A stretch of DNA of 64,000 bases from the NCBI GenBank assembly GCA_023807065.1, contig JAJJLU010003460.1, forward strand, positions 1 through 64,000, given 5' to 3'. This DNA comes from Isotricha intestinalis. Taxonomy: Eukaryota; Ciliophora; Litostomatea; Vestibuliferida; Isotrichidae. This document shows positions 36,415 to 45,845 of this stretch, one piece after another (the first letter of the stretch is position 1; each line of letters begins with the position of its first letter). A program made the position numbers and the translations under genes. The notes below the pieces were generated by a model, which was given only the letters and a program-made list of their open reading frames with translations, did not search any database and was not told the DNA's origin.

Positions 36415-37251
36415 TTAAGTTAATGTTTGTTTATTTAAATTAAAATTCATTTTTTTAGCAAATTCATTGTTTAATAAATTTATTATATCCCTAGATTGAT
36501 TTGAAAAATTATTTAATGCATTTCCTACACAATTTATAGATAAATAAATAATAGGATCTATAATTAATATATTTAATTCTTTTCTACTAATATTTTTATC
36601 TTTAATATATTTTTGTTTAACAAAAATTACCATTTTAGAAAGCATTTCTAAAAAAACATTTGTATCTTTTATCAAAAGAGAACAAAAAGTTTTAATTTGT
36701 TTTCTATTAACAGGAGTAATTTTATTACTAATTTGTTCTCTCATTATATTATTACTTTCAACTAGAAATAAAAAAAGTCTAAATAAATATAAAATTCTAA
36801 TACAAATAATAGCAAAAGATAAATATTCTTGTTCAAAAGTATCTTTTATTTGTTCAAAATAATTAGTTAATAAATATTCAATTAAAATTATAGAATAAAC
36901 TCCTGAACCTCTAAAATCCGTTATTGGATTTTCAATATTTTGAAATCCTAATGTTTTCCAAATATTATTATCAATTTTTAAATTATTTTCTTTAAAAATA
37001 GATTCTGAAGATATTCTAAGTCTTTCTAATAATTTATTATGAAGTTCATTTTTTACATCAAAAGGATTAGAAGTTATTTTTTTTAATTGTTCAAATGAAT
37101 TATATTCTGAAACAGTAAGATCATTTTGGGTAAAACAACAACAACAAAATTTTTCACAACATGTTTTTTGAATTATTTGAACTTGTGATATTCTATTATC
37201 TTTTTCATTATGAGTAATTAAATTTTCTGAACTATTATTAGTGTCATACAT
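36415..37251 (-). CDS. ELMO-domain (ELMOD-type) protein, putative Arf/Arl GAP
   Basis: A 278-residue protein with an ELMO domain from about residue 65. The signature W.TLGFQ...P.TDFRGSGVYS lies at about 98-120, and the arginine proposed to act in GAP catalysis by ELMOD proteins (R114 in TDFRGSG) is kept. ELMODs activate GTP hydrolysis by Arf and Arl2/3 GTPases, with links to cilia. The N-terminus carries a dense cysteine cluster at 31-39 (CCEKFCCCC), a likely palmitoylation site that would put it on membranes. There are no PH or armadillo repeats as in ELMO1, so it belongs to the short ELMOD type. Confidence 0.8.
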   Translation of the reverse strand: MYDTNNSSENLITHNEKDNRISQVQIIQKTCCEKFCCCCFTQNDLTVSEYNSFEQLKKITSNPFDVKNELHNKLLERLRISSESIFKENNLKIDNNIWKTLGFQNIENPITDFRGSGVYSIILIEYLLTNYFEQIKDTFEQEYLSFAIICIRILYLFRLFLFLVESNNIMREQISNKITPVNRKQIKTFCSLLIKDTNVFLEMLSKMVIFVKQKYIKDKNISRKELNILIIDPIIYLSINCVGNALNNFSNQSRDIINLLNNEFAKKMNFNLNKQTLT

Positions 37252-37342
37252 TAAGATTTTTTATTTAAAAAATTAATATTTGTTAATTTTATTTAATTAT
37301 AAGTTAAGTATATTATTTTAATTAGAATTGAAAAGTTTATAA

Positions 37343-38209
37343 TTAATAATCATCTTCATCAACAAAAGATTCATCTCCTGAATTATCTTCAATATCGAAA
37401 TCAACATTCATCATATTTAAATAATATTCTATTGAATTTGGAATTAAATCTTCTTTAATATGATAACCAAGGTCATAAATTTGTGTTAATTCATCATCGC
37501 TTTTATAATTAATTCCTTTTTTCATATTTTTAAAAATTGAAAAAAATGATTGACAATTAGATTTTTCATCAACTAAAATAATTTCACCTGTTTTTACGTT
37601 TTTTATTTTTTTCTTATTTATAATTATTGTAGAATTTGAATTATCATTTGACCAATTTATTTCCGAACTTTTTATTTCTTTTATTGTTAATTTTTCATCT
37701 AAAATAAAATTTATAAACAATTCTGAATTTGAAAAATAAGGTATAATATCTTTTTCTTTAAATTGAAATAATATTTTAAAATTACCATTTGATTCTTCTT
37801 CACATAATATTGAAGATAAATTTTTTAAAATATTTTTATCTCTATCGTTTAAAAAATTTTTAAATTGAGATGAATTTTCTATACATTTATACCAAAAAAG
37901 AGGAATTCCTTTTTCTTCATTATTATAAATATTAATATTTCTATTTTTATATAAATCTTCATTTGGATTTAATTCGAGATTTCCTTTTATAATTTCATTT
38001 CTTTTAAAATAATTATCTTTAAATTGACTAAAATATTTATATTGTATTTCTTGATATTTATGTTTGTATTCATTTTCTAATTTTAATCTTTTAATTAATA
38101 ATTGTTTAATTCCTAATATTTGATATTGTAAATCTATGTTTTGTTTTTTTATTATTTTTGAAAATTGTTTTTCATATTCATATGGGTATGACAAGGTATT
38201 TGATTCCAT
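37343..38209 (-). CDS. NAP1/SET-family histone chaperone
   Basis: NAP-family proteins bind H2A-H2B (SET: H3-H4) and assist nucleosome assembly. The 288-residue product shows a long N-terminal dimerisation helix (residues about 10-60, ending YKYFSQFKDNYFKRNEIIKG), then the earmuff region. Conserved blocks include GIPLFWYKCIEN, ILKNLSSILCEE, FKILFQFKEKDIIPYFSN and the NMKKGINYK segment. The acidic C-terminal tail (EDNSGDESFVDEDD) is short. The wording GIPLFWYKC with this length fits NAP1 more than SET, but I cannot separate the two. Confidence 0.85.
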   Translation of the reverse strand: MESNTLSYPYEYEKQFSKIIKKQNIDLQYQILGIKQLLIKRLKLENEYKHKYQEIQYKYFSQFKDNYFKRNEIIKGNLELNPNEDLYKNRNINIYNNEEKGIPLFWYKCIENSSQFKNFLNDRDKNILKNLSSILCEEESNGNFKILFQFKEKDIIPYFSNSELFINFILDEKLTIKEIKSSEINWSNDNSNSTIIINKKKIKNVKTGEIILVDEKSNCQSFFSIFKNMKKGINYKSDDELTQIYDLGYHIKEDLIPNSIEYYLNMMNVDFDIEDNSGDESFVDEDDY

Positions 38210-38435
38210 TAAATTTAATTATTAATTTAAATTAAAAAATATATTTTAGAAATGAAATATATTTTACTAAAAAATGAAAATAAAATTTAAATAAGGTGAA
38301 AAAGTCTGATATACTAAAACTTAATTTTAAACACATAATATAAAACTTTATTTTATTTATAGATTAAAAAATAAAATAAAATAAAAAAATAAATAAATGT
38401 AAACTAATAACATTTATTGATTTAATTTTCAATAG

Positions 38436-39917
38436 ATGGGTAATTTAAATATATGTCCTAAGGACTTTTTTCAAAGAAACGAAGAAGAAAAAACAAATCA
38501 AATAAATCCATTAACATTAAATATAGCTTCAATAAAAAAAGAAGAACAAGATAATAACTTATCAAATATAAATTTAGATCATGTATCTAACTTAAATAGT
38601 AATATAAATAATAACATAATTAACAATTCTTCAAATGAAATTTCTCAAATTAATTATTCAAACCAAGTAAAAAATTTACCATCTTCTTCTGTAAAAGAAG
38701 ATTTTCTTCAAATTTTTCATTCTTCTGAAGATTCAAATATTAATGATTTTACTTTATCTTATGAAATAAATAAAGATAATAATAATCAAGAAATTTTATG
38801 TCCTAATTATTTTTCGCATATTATTCCTTCATCTTCAAATGATTCTTCTGATACAATTACAAATGATAGAAAATTAAATGATAAAACAGACATTATAAGA
38901 TATAATAATAAAAAATACAAAAATAAAAATGTAAACAATAAAATAAAAACTAACATAAAACCAATAAATAATGAAAGAGACAGTATTGCTCTTCAAAATA
39001 TTATTTTTATTCAATGTGCATTTAGGAATTATATAATAAAAAAAAAGGAAAAAATATATAATAATTTAAAAACAATAAACACAAGTTCAATGCATAAAGT
39101 AGATTTTAGGGTTCAAAATGTAATATCTTATTTAAGAAATGATTATAAAATTATATGTCCAAAAAAAATAAAAAAGCATTCTAAAGAAGGTTTATGTTAT
39201 TTAAAATGGAAAGATAATTCAATTTTAAAAGGAATGTATCATAATAATAAATTAAATGGATTAGGAATTATTCGTTTATCAGATAAAACACAATACATAG
39301 GTTATTTTAAAAATAATAAATTTAATGATTTTGGTATATATTATAGTTCAGATCAAACAAAAATTAAAGGATTTTGGATAAATGGAAAAATTAATGGAAT
39401 AGTTGAGGAAAAATTTAAAGATGGAACTTTATTTCAAGGTGAATATGTTAATGGATATAGAAATGGAATTGGAACTTACATTTATAATGATGGTTCAGTT
39501 TTTATAGGTGAATTTAAAAACCATAAAATTAATGGATTTGGTCAACTTAAATACTATGATTATAGAAAATATGAAGGACAATTTGAAAATAATTTATTTA
39601 ATGGATATGGAGAATTTACTTGGCAAAAAGGAGAAATGTATTATGGTTTTTGGAAAGATGGATATAAACATTTATTTGGTATTTATATTGATAAAAATAA
39701 AAAAATTTCTTATATAGGTTTTTGGGAAGATAATAAAGTTAATGGAATAGGTGCATTATATAATGATAATACTGTTAAATTTGGGAAATGGGATAATGGA
39801 AAGAAAATTAAAAATTATTCTTATGAACAAGCCATGAATGAAATACCTAAAGAATATATGGGATTTAAAGACTTTTTTTTTAAAACAAGAGAATCAGCTA
39901 CTATATTATTTTATTGA
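38436..39917 (+). CDS. Second N-myristoylation-signal IQ-MORN protein
   Basis: A 493-residue protein starting MGNLNICPKDFF: Gly2 with Cys7 is a plausible myristoylation signal. After a polar Asn/Ser-rich stretch there is an IQ-like motif near residues 188-205 (IIFIQCAFRNYIIKKK). About eight or nine MORN repeats fill the C-terminal half from about residue 265, for example FQGEYVNGYRNGIGTYIY and YEGQFENNLFNGYGEF. Same domain order as the gene at 11617. It ends in TGA, rare in this window. Likely a membrane-associated scaffold responding to calmodulin-type proteins. Confidence 0.8.
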   Translation: MGNLNICPKDFFQRNEEEKTNQINPLTLNIASIKKEEQDNNLSNINLDHVSNLNSNINNNIINNSSNEISQINYSNQVKNLPSSSVKEDFLQIFHSSEDSNINDFTLSYEINKDNNNQEILCPNYFSHIIPSSSNDSSDTITNDRKLNDKTDIIRYNNKKYKNKNVNNKIKTNIKPINNERDSIALQNIIFIQCAFRNYIIKKKEKIYNNLKTINTSSMHKVDFRVQNVISYLRNDYKIICPKKIKKHSKEGLCYLKWKDNSILKGMYHNNKLNGLGIIRLSDKTQYIGYFKNNKFNDFGIYYSSDQTKIKGFWINGKINGIVEEKFKDGTLFQGEYVNGYRNGIGTYIYNDGSVFIGEFKNHKINGFGQLKYYDYRKYEGQFENNLFNGYGEFTWQKGEMYYGFWKDGYKHLFGIYIDKNKKISYIGFWEDNKVNGIGALYNDNTVKFGKWDNGKKIKNYSYEQAMNEIPKEYMGFKDFFFKTRESATILFY

Positions 39918-40383
39918 AAAAGTAAAGAAATTATATAATTAAAAAAATATAAATAGAAATATATAATAATTAAAAAAAATAAAAATTGTGAATAAAAAAA
40001 GAAAAGAAAGATAAAAAATAAAAAAAATATTTAAAAAAAGAAGAATGAATAATCGAAAAAAAAGAAAGAAATAAAAAAAACAAAATATTGCACTTCTAAT
40101 AGCCTCAAGTATCTCAATTTGATTATTATTTTCCTTATTTTTTTTTCTTCCTTTTCTTTTTCCTTCTCTATTTTTTCTTTCTTTCCCAATTTACCATTAT
40201 TCATCCGATTTTTCTTTCTTCCTCATTTTATCCTCCTTCCTTTTTTTAACTTTTTTTATTTCTTTCTTTCTTTTTTATTTGTAAATATTCTTTAATTTGT
40301 TAATTTTTTTTTTAATAATTTTTCCCTTCTATAATAATCAAATTATATTAAACTTTTTGAAAATAAATATAAATTATTAATTT
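39918..40383. other. Strand-asymmetric purine then pyrimidine tract upstream of the CDPK
   Basis: No gene. About 39930-40090 is nearly all purine on the plus strand (A with scattered G: runs such as AAAAGAAAAGAAAG). After a mixed 50-bp spacer, about 40130-40300 is nearly all pyrimidine (runs of T with CTTCC, CTTTCTTTC). The two halves are roughly complementary in class and may form a weak imperfect hairpin. The 3' part probably contains the CDPK promoter. Confidence 0.6.
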
Positions 40384-41955
40384 ATGGGTGTAGACTGTGT
40401 TATATGTAAAAACAATGGTGAAGTTCCTGGTAGTGTTATAAACGTGAGTACTGATAATAATCAAAAATCATTATTAAATTTATCATCAATATCAAATACT
40501 CAAAGTAAACCCGATATATCATCTCCAAATAAAAAAAATAATAATAATAAAAAGCCATCTTTAAAATTTGATAAAAGTAATTTTATTCGAATGAAGACAA
40601 AAAGTTTATTTGATGAATATGAAATAAAAGAGAAATTAGGTGAAGGAGCATATGGAGCAGTATATAAAGTGCAACAAAGAACTACATTATTTTTAAGAGC
40701 TGTAAAAGCAATTAAAAGAAAACATGTTGATAGTACTTCTTTTTCTAATGAAATTGCAGTTTTAAGAACTGTTGATTATCCAAATATAATTAAATTATTT
40801 GATTGTTATTATGATAATAATTATTATTATATGGTTGAAGAATATTGTTCAGGAGGAGATTTATTTGATTATATTCAAGAACAAGTTTCTTTTTCTGAAA
40901 GAAAAGCTGCTATAATATTTAAACAATTGATTTCTGCTGTTAATCATTTACATAAGAAAAAAATTGTTCATAGAGATTTAAAACCAGAAAATATTGTTTT
41001 TATAAAAACAAAACAAAAAGATGATATTTTTATTAAAATTATTGATTTTGGAACTTCTGTCTCAATTAAAAATCAAAATAAATTAACTCAGGAATTAGGA
41101 ACAATATATTATATTGCACCTGAAGTTTTCAAAAATAATTATAATGAAAAAGCTGATGTTTGGTCTTGTGGAATTATTTTATATACAATGTTATGTGGTC
41201 ATCCTCCTTTTATGGGAAATAATGAGGAAATTATTAAAAATAAAATTTTAAATTCAAAATTAGTTTTTCCAAAAAATGATTTTAAACATATATCACAAGA
41301 AGCAATTGAATACATTAAACAATTGTTGGAATATAATCCTTCTAAAAGATTAAGTGCAGAACAAGCTTTGGAAAATAGTTGGTTAAAATTAAATAGTGAA
41401 AAAACTCAAGATGAAATTAATTTAAATGATGATATCATTGGTAATTTAACTAAATTTAAATCCATTGTTACTTTACAAAAAGCCACTTTAGCTTTTTTAA
41501 CTAATCAAATTTCAATCAATCAAGAAATTAAAAAATTAAAAGATGAATTTGATAAAATTGATGAAAATAAAGATGGAGAAATTTCAAAAGAAGAATTAAT
41601 TAAATGTTTAGAAACAATATATCCAAAAGCAGAAGCAATTAAAAGGACAAATGAAATTTTTGGTGAAATTGATTTTAATAATGATAATTCTATAAGTTTT
41701 TCTGAATTTTTAACAGTAAATATGAAAAAGGAAAAATTATTAAATGAAGATATGTTGACAAAAGCTTTTAAATTATTTGATATTGATGGTAATGGATATA
41801 TAACAGTTACTGAATTAAAACAAACAATGCCTTTACAAATAACTAATAATCAACAATGGATTGATTTAGTTAAAGAAGTTGATCAAGACGGTGATTGTCA
41901 AATTTCTTTTGAAGAATTTAAAGAAATGATGGAAAAAATGGCAAATATGAATTAA
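40384..41955 (+). CDS. Calcium-dependent protein kinase (CDPK) with four EF-hands
   Basis: CDPKs couple calcium to Ser/Thr phosphorylation; they are known from plants, apicomplexans and ciliates. The 523-residue product starts MGVDCVICK, with Gly2 and Cys5/Cys8 fitting N-myristoylation plus palmitoylation. The kinase domain begins near residue 79 (YEIKEKLGEGAYGAVYK) and has intact VHRDLKPEN, IDFGTS and GTIYYIAPE. A junction autoinhibitory helix follows, then four complete EF-hand loops: DENKDGEISKEE, DFNNDNSISFSE, DIDGNGYITVTE and DQDGDCQISFEE. All catalytic and calcium positions look functional. Confidence 0.95.
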   Translation: MGVDCVICKNNGEVPGSVINVSTDNNQKSLLNLSSISNTQSKPDISSPNKKNNNNKKPSLKFDKSNFIRMKTKSLFDEYEIKEKLGEGAYGAVYKVQQRTTLFLRAVKAIKRKHVDSTSFSNEIAVLRTVDYPNIIKLFDCYYDNNYYYMVEEYCSGGDLFDYIQEQVSFSERKAAIIFKQLISAVNHLHKKKIVHRDLKPENIVFIKTKQKDDIFIKIIDFGTSVSIKNQNKLTQELGTIYYIAPEVFKNNYNEKADVWSCGIILYTMLCGHPPFMGNNEEIIKNKILNSKLVFPKNDFKHISQEAIEYIKQLLEYNPSKRLSAEQALENSWLKLNSEKTQDEINLNDDIIGNLTKFKSIVTLQKATLAFLTNQISINQEIKKLKDEFDKIDENKDGEISKEELIKCLETIYPKAEAIKRTNEIFGEIDFNNDNSISFSEFLTVNMKKEKLLNEDMLTKAFKLFDIDGNGYITVTELKQTMPLQITNNQQWIDLVKEVDQDGDCQISFEEFKEMMEKMANMN

Positions 41956-42146
41956 TTTTGTATTAAACATATAAATATATATTATATTCATTTTTAACTG
42001 AAAATGTTTTGATATGATGTAAAACTGTAAGTTAAATTGTAAATAAAATTTAAAAAAATAAGATTTAAATGCTGTTTTTTTAATTAAAAACCCAATATAT
42101 GAAATAATAAAATATTAAAAAAATAAATAAATAAAAAATTAACTTA

Positions 42147-42917
42147 ATGGAAACTCAGCATGAATATATTTACCAAACATATGTTCCAAGAATACCATTA
42201 TTTATGTCAGGTTACACAGGTCATATTCCAAGCACAGAAGAAGAAGAATATGTAAATAGAATAGTAAGAACAAAAGAAATTCCAGGATATGCAGGATTTG
42301 TTCAATCAATATACGCAGAGAATAAATATGGAGAAAGTTATGGAAAAGAAACAGCAAAATCATTAGCACATACTATTCCTCAAGGAGCTGATGTTCCTCC
42401 TCATGTTAGATATACTTCTACTCATATGGAAGATTATAAAGATCAAAGCAAAGTAAAAACTCAATCTACTGCTTCTCTTTTAGGTATTAGAGAACCTAAT
42501 ATTACTTATAAAAAACCTTTACCTGTTGATACTATTAATAAATTCTTTGGTGTTGAAAGTAAAGGATTAAATTCACATATTATTGAGAAGCAATCTTTTG
42601 AAAGAAATTATGAAAAATTTTGGGAATTTTTAGATTCTAATGAATTAGATTATAATCCTAGAAAAATTGAAGATTTTAATGAGTCAAATATGAAATATTG
42701 GGGTGTTCAACATTCTGTTCAAGAATTACATCCTGAATTAAAATTTGATCCAATTCCTGGTTATATGGGTGTCAATAGATCTATTGTAAGTGAAAATATA
42801 TTTGGAATGACTTATAAAAATTCTTTGAGAAAAGCCGATGAAGTCCAAGAAAAAATGAATTTAGATAGAGCAAGTCAATTATATAGGAGTGCTCATTCTT
42901 ATTATAAAAATTACTAG
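42147..42917 (+). CDS. CIMIP2/FAM166-like axonemal microtubule inner protein
   Basis: A 256-residue protein without membrane segments. It contains the PGY-[TA]-G pattern of the DUF2475/CIMIP2 group: MSGYTGHIP near residue 20, IPGYAGFVQSIYAENKYGESYG near 46-67 and IPGYMGVNRSIVSENIFGMTY near 208-228. Each PGY.G unit is followed about 10-13 residues later by a G.(S/T)Y element. These proteins bind inside doublet microtubules of cilia. The gene lies among several other axonemal genes. Ends in TAG. Family match is from motif pattern only. Confidence 0.7.
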   Translation: METQHEYIYQTYVPRIPLFMSGYTGHIPSTEEEEYVNRIVRTKEIPGYAGFVQSIYAENKYGESYGKETAKSLAHTIPQGADVPPHVRYTSTHMEDYKDQSKVKTQSTASLLGIREPNITYKKPLPVDTINKFFGVESKGLNSHIIEKQSFERNYEKFWEFLDSNELDYNPRKIEDFNESNMKYWGVQHSVQELHPELKFDPIPGYMGVNRSIVSENIFGMTYKNSLRKADEVQEKMNLDRASQLYRSAHSYYKNY

Positions 42918-43096
42918 AAATTTAACATATTATTTAAATAAAAAAAAATAAAAAAATAGATATATATTATATCATAATATATTAACTATTTGTGAAATAA
43001 GTAAAAAAAATATAAAATATAAAATAATAAATTCTATAATATTTAAGGTTTTTTAAATAATAAAGAAAATCCTTTAATGTAGTATTTTTATTTTTT

Positions 43097-43519
43097 TTAT
43101 TTTTGGAATTTTTTTATTTTTTTCATTGTTTCACTTATTAATCCTAATTCATTTTTAATCATTTTTAAATATTGACCATATTTCACAAAATTTGTTCTAT
43201 ATTGTTTTATTTGGTCTTTTGTTATTTGATTTGTGTCATGAAATTTTTCTTTTGCATTTGTTGTTATTTTTAAAATTTCTTCTTGAAATTGTAATATATT
43301 TTTTAAATCTGATTGAAATTTCAAAGATGTATTTTCAGAAGAATTATTACTTTCATTCTCTTTTTCAGGTTCACTTTTATTTTCTTCTTTTTGTTCTTCT
43401 GATTTTTTTTCTTTTTCATCTTCTTTAATTTCAATTTCTTCTTTTTTTTCTTCTTCCTTGTTTTCTAATTCTTTACTTATTTCATCTGTATTTCCATCTT
43501 TTTTTTCTTCAAAATTCAT
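43097..43519 (-). CDS. KxDL-motif-like protein (BORC/BLOC-1-related), acidic N-terminus
   Basis: A 140-residue protein. The first 65 residues are extremely acidic with Lys (EEKKEEIEIKEDEKEKK) and look disordered. Residues about 68-138 are helical (FQSDLKNILQFQEEILKI, then IKQYRTNFVKYGQYLKMIKNE and LISETMKKIKK). The arrangement, including a K-x-[DE]-L near the end (KNEL), resembles the KxDL domain of KXD1, a BORC/BLOC-1 subunit that positions lysosomes. The resemblance is moderate; a generic coiled coil is the alternative. Confidence 0.5.
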   Translation of the reverse strand: MNFEEKKDGNTDEISKELENKEEEKKEEIEIKEDEKEKKSEEQKEENKSEPEKENESNNSSENTSLKFQSDLKNILQFQEEILKITTNAKEKFHDTNQITKDQIKQYRTNFVKYGQYLKMIKNELGLISETMKKIKKFQK

Positions 43520-44121
43520 TAATATTTATTTATTTTTTTAAAAAAATATATTTCTTTATTTTAAATAAATATAAAATCTTATTTTTTTAACAATAATTAT
43601 TACATCAATAAGTATAAGAATAATGAATTAATATTTCCTCGATTTTAAAAAGTAGATTTTATATTTGATGAAAATTATAAAGGAAATTCAGAATCATATA
43701 TATATAAAAGTGACATTTGATCAATATTTTTTACATCTTATGAAATTGAATAACATTTATTTAATATCTCAAAAGATATTTATATATCAAATAAAAAACA
43801 ATTATTAACTCTTTAAGAAAAGAACAAGAAAATAAGACTTTAATATATAATTTATCTTTAGATAATGATATATTTATTCAACAATAACAGGAATTAATTA
43901 AATGTATGTTAAAATATTATGAAGATGAAAAAAATGTGTTAATATACATAATATGTACAATCTAAATATTTATGTAATGGAAATACAATTATGAAAACAA
44001 TTATAAAATCTATTCATAATCCTGTTAATTGTTTTCCTAAAATTGATTATTAATAATCATAATTCTTATGTTATTTTTAAAAATAAAAAAAACTTTTATT
44101 TATTAAAGTAAAAAATGAATA
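43520..44121. other. Intergenic region with scattered coding-like fragments
   Basis: No intact gene over 600 bp. Plus-strand frames between about 43650 and 44050 hold protein-like pieces broken by stops: VDFIFDENYKGNSESYIYK followed by SDI-TGA-SIFF, and a different frame with LSLDNDIFIQQ-TAA-QELIKCMLKYYED. TGA falls at a possible tryptophan and TAA at a possible glutamine. The order loosely recalls a kinase C-lobe, but this is too weak to name. It may be another decayed gene. Confidence 0.3.
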
Positions 44122-45795
44122 TTAGTTTTCTATAATTAATTTTCCATTTCCTTCATATAAACTTTCTGAAAATTTTTCTAAAGAAAAATGAAATTGAATT
44201 GTTGGGAAATATTCTTTAACATGAGAATTATATAAAAATAAAATAGTAATATTACAATATTCTTTAGATTTAAGTGGATAACCATCATTAATTATCATAT
44301 CATTAAAAAATATTATGCAATCATTATCTTTTTCACATTTTAATTTTAATCCTCTAGGAAGTTCCAAATTACTTTCATTAATTATTTTTATTTCATAGCA
44401 AACTCTATTATTTAGTATATCATTAATATTACATCTAAAATCATTTGGTGTTTTTATTATTATTGGATTTTTACCTTTTTCTTTTAAAGCTTTTATATTT
44501 CTAATTATTTCTTTTTCATTTATTCCATTAATTGAATTTCTGCAATTTAAAATTGATTCATTAATAATATTTATTTTATTTTCTATTTTTTCTAAAACTC
44601 TCAAATTATCATTTGGAACAGTAATTTCTTCTTTTGGGTTTTTTAAATCTATAACATCCTTATTTATTGTTGAAATTTTATTATTTATGTTTTCAACATT
44701 TTGATTTAATTTATTTATTTTATTATCTATATTTTCTTTAATGTAATTTTGTAATTCGTTGAAAACATCAAATATAGAGTCATTGATTGTTTCTTTTGTT
44801 ATTATACTATTATTTGGACTTATTATATCTTTTTCTTTTTTAACTGTTTGTTCTGGTTCTTTTTTTGGTTTTATTGATAAAGTAATATAAGAATTTTCTA
44901 ATAATAATCTTTTATAATCATTTTCATTTTGAATAGGCTTTTTCTTTTCATCTTCAATTAAATAATTGGATGAATTAATTGAAAAAGTAGATTCAATTGT
45001 TTTATTTAAAACTTCCCAATCACAAACCCCAATTATTACATCATTATTATAAAAGGATAATTTGATTTTTTTTTCCTTTTTTTTTATTAACAAATTTATC
45101 TCATCCTTTGAAAATTTTATTACATTTTCAAAGTCTTCTTCATTAGATATTAATTTATTATTAGAATCATATATTTCAAAATCTTTCGTATTTAATTCTT
45201 TATAATCTTTTTTAATTTTATCTCTTAAAGAAATTAAACCGGATATCGGATATTCATTAGATATTGAATTATAATTTATTTTAATTTTTTTTGTTTGAGA
45301 ATTATTTTTTTTTTTTTCAACAATTAAAGTAAAAACATTTTTGTCAGTCTTTTTTTTTATGTCTTCTATTTGTTTTTGATTTATTATTAATATTTTTTTT
45401 TTTTCTTCATATATTTTAAAATCTTTTTCATTAAAATCAGGAATTTTTGTTTTAATGTCATTAATTAATTTATTATAATTGTCTAATTTGAAAGTAAATA
45501 TATTTTTATTGTATTTTATATTCACATCACTTATTTTTTTAGGAGGTTGAATTGCCTTCTTATTAGGAACATTTTTTTTTTTTTCAATTACCAAAGAAAT
45601 TATCTCTGATGTTTTACATATTTTTTGAAACTCACTTTTATTTACCTCTTTAGAGTCATTTTTATTTATTAGTTGAAACTCTTCTTTTTTAAATTCTTCA
45701 AATTCCTTTTTAATAGAAAGAATTAATTCAGAATAATTTTTCACTGTAAAATAAACAGTATTTGTTTTATAATTAATTTCAACCTCTTTTTCCAT
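44122..45795 (-). CDS. Protein with four tandem ubiquitin-like (PB1-like) repeats and a C-terminal beta domain
   Basis: A 557-residue protein. Four units of about 70 residues follow each other at about 3-73, 88-160, 168-238 and 241-315. Each has a beta-hairpin start (INYKTNTVYFTV; IKYNKNIFTFKL; INYNSISNEYPI; LSFYNNDVIIGV), an amphipathic helix, a KDF.I-type strand, a D.E-rich loop and a closing I-S-L-[VI]-I-[EK]-K-K-K strand. This fits PB1/ubiquitin-like folds. A coiled coil at about 340-400 follows, and residues about 455-557 are beta-rich (CYEIKIINESNLELPRGLKL), reminiscent of Ig-like cargo-binding domains such as that in NBR1 but without its tryptophans. Function unknown; a selective-autophagy-type adaptor is one idea. 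Confidence 0.6.
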   Translation of the reverse strand: MEKEVEINYKTNTVYFTVKNYSELILSIKKEFEEFKKEEFQLINKNDSKEVNKSEFQKICKTSEIISLVIEKKKNVPNKKAIQPPKKISDVNIKYNKNIFTFKLDNYNKLINDIKTKIPDFNEKDFKIYEEKKKILIINQKQIEDIKKKTDKNVFTLIVEKKKNNSQTKKIKINYNSISNEYPISGLISLRDKIKKDYKELNTKDFEIYDSNNKLISNEEDFENVIKFSKDEINLLIKKKEKKIKLSFYNNDVIIGVCDWEVLNKTIESTFSINSSNYLIEDEKKKPIQNENDYKRLLLENSYITLSIKPKKEPEQTVKKEKDIISPNNSIITKETINDSIFDVFNELQNYIKENIDNKINKLNQNVENINNKISTINKDVIDLKNPKEEITVPNDNLRVLEKIENKINIINESILNCRNSINGINEKEIIRNIKALKEKGKNPIIIKTPNDFRCNINDILNNRVCYEIKIINESNLELPRGLKLKCEKDNDCIIFFNDMIINDGYPLKSKEYCNITILFLYNSHVKEYFPTIQFHFSLEKFSESLYEGNGKLIIEN

Positions 45796-45845
45796 TTTTT
45801 CCTGTTTTTAAAAAATTAAAAAATATAATATTTTAATTAAAGCAA

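Noticed and set aside
39925..40305. Hairpin or transposon terminal repeats formed by the purine and pyrimidine tracts
   Set aside because: The halves are complementary only by base class with many mismatches, and no transposase or target duplication is present.
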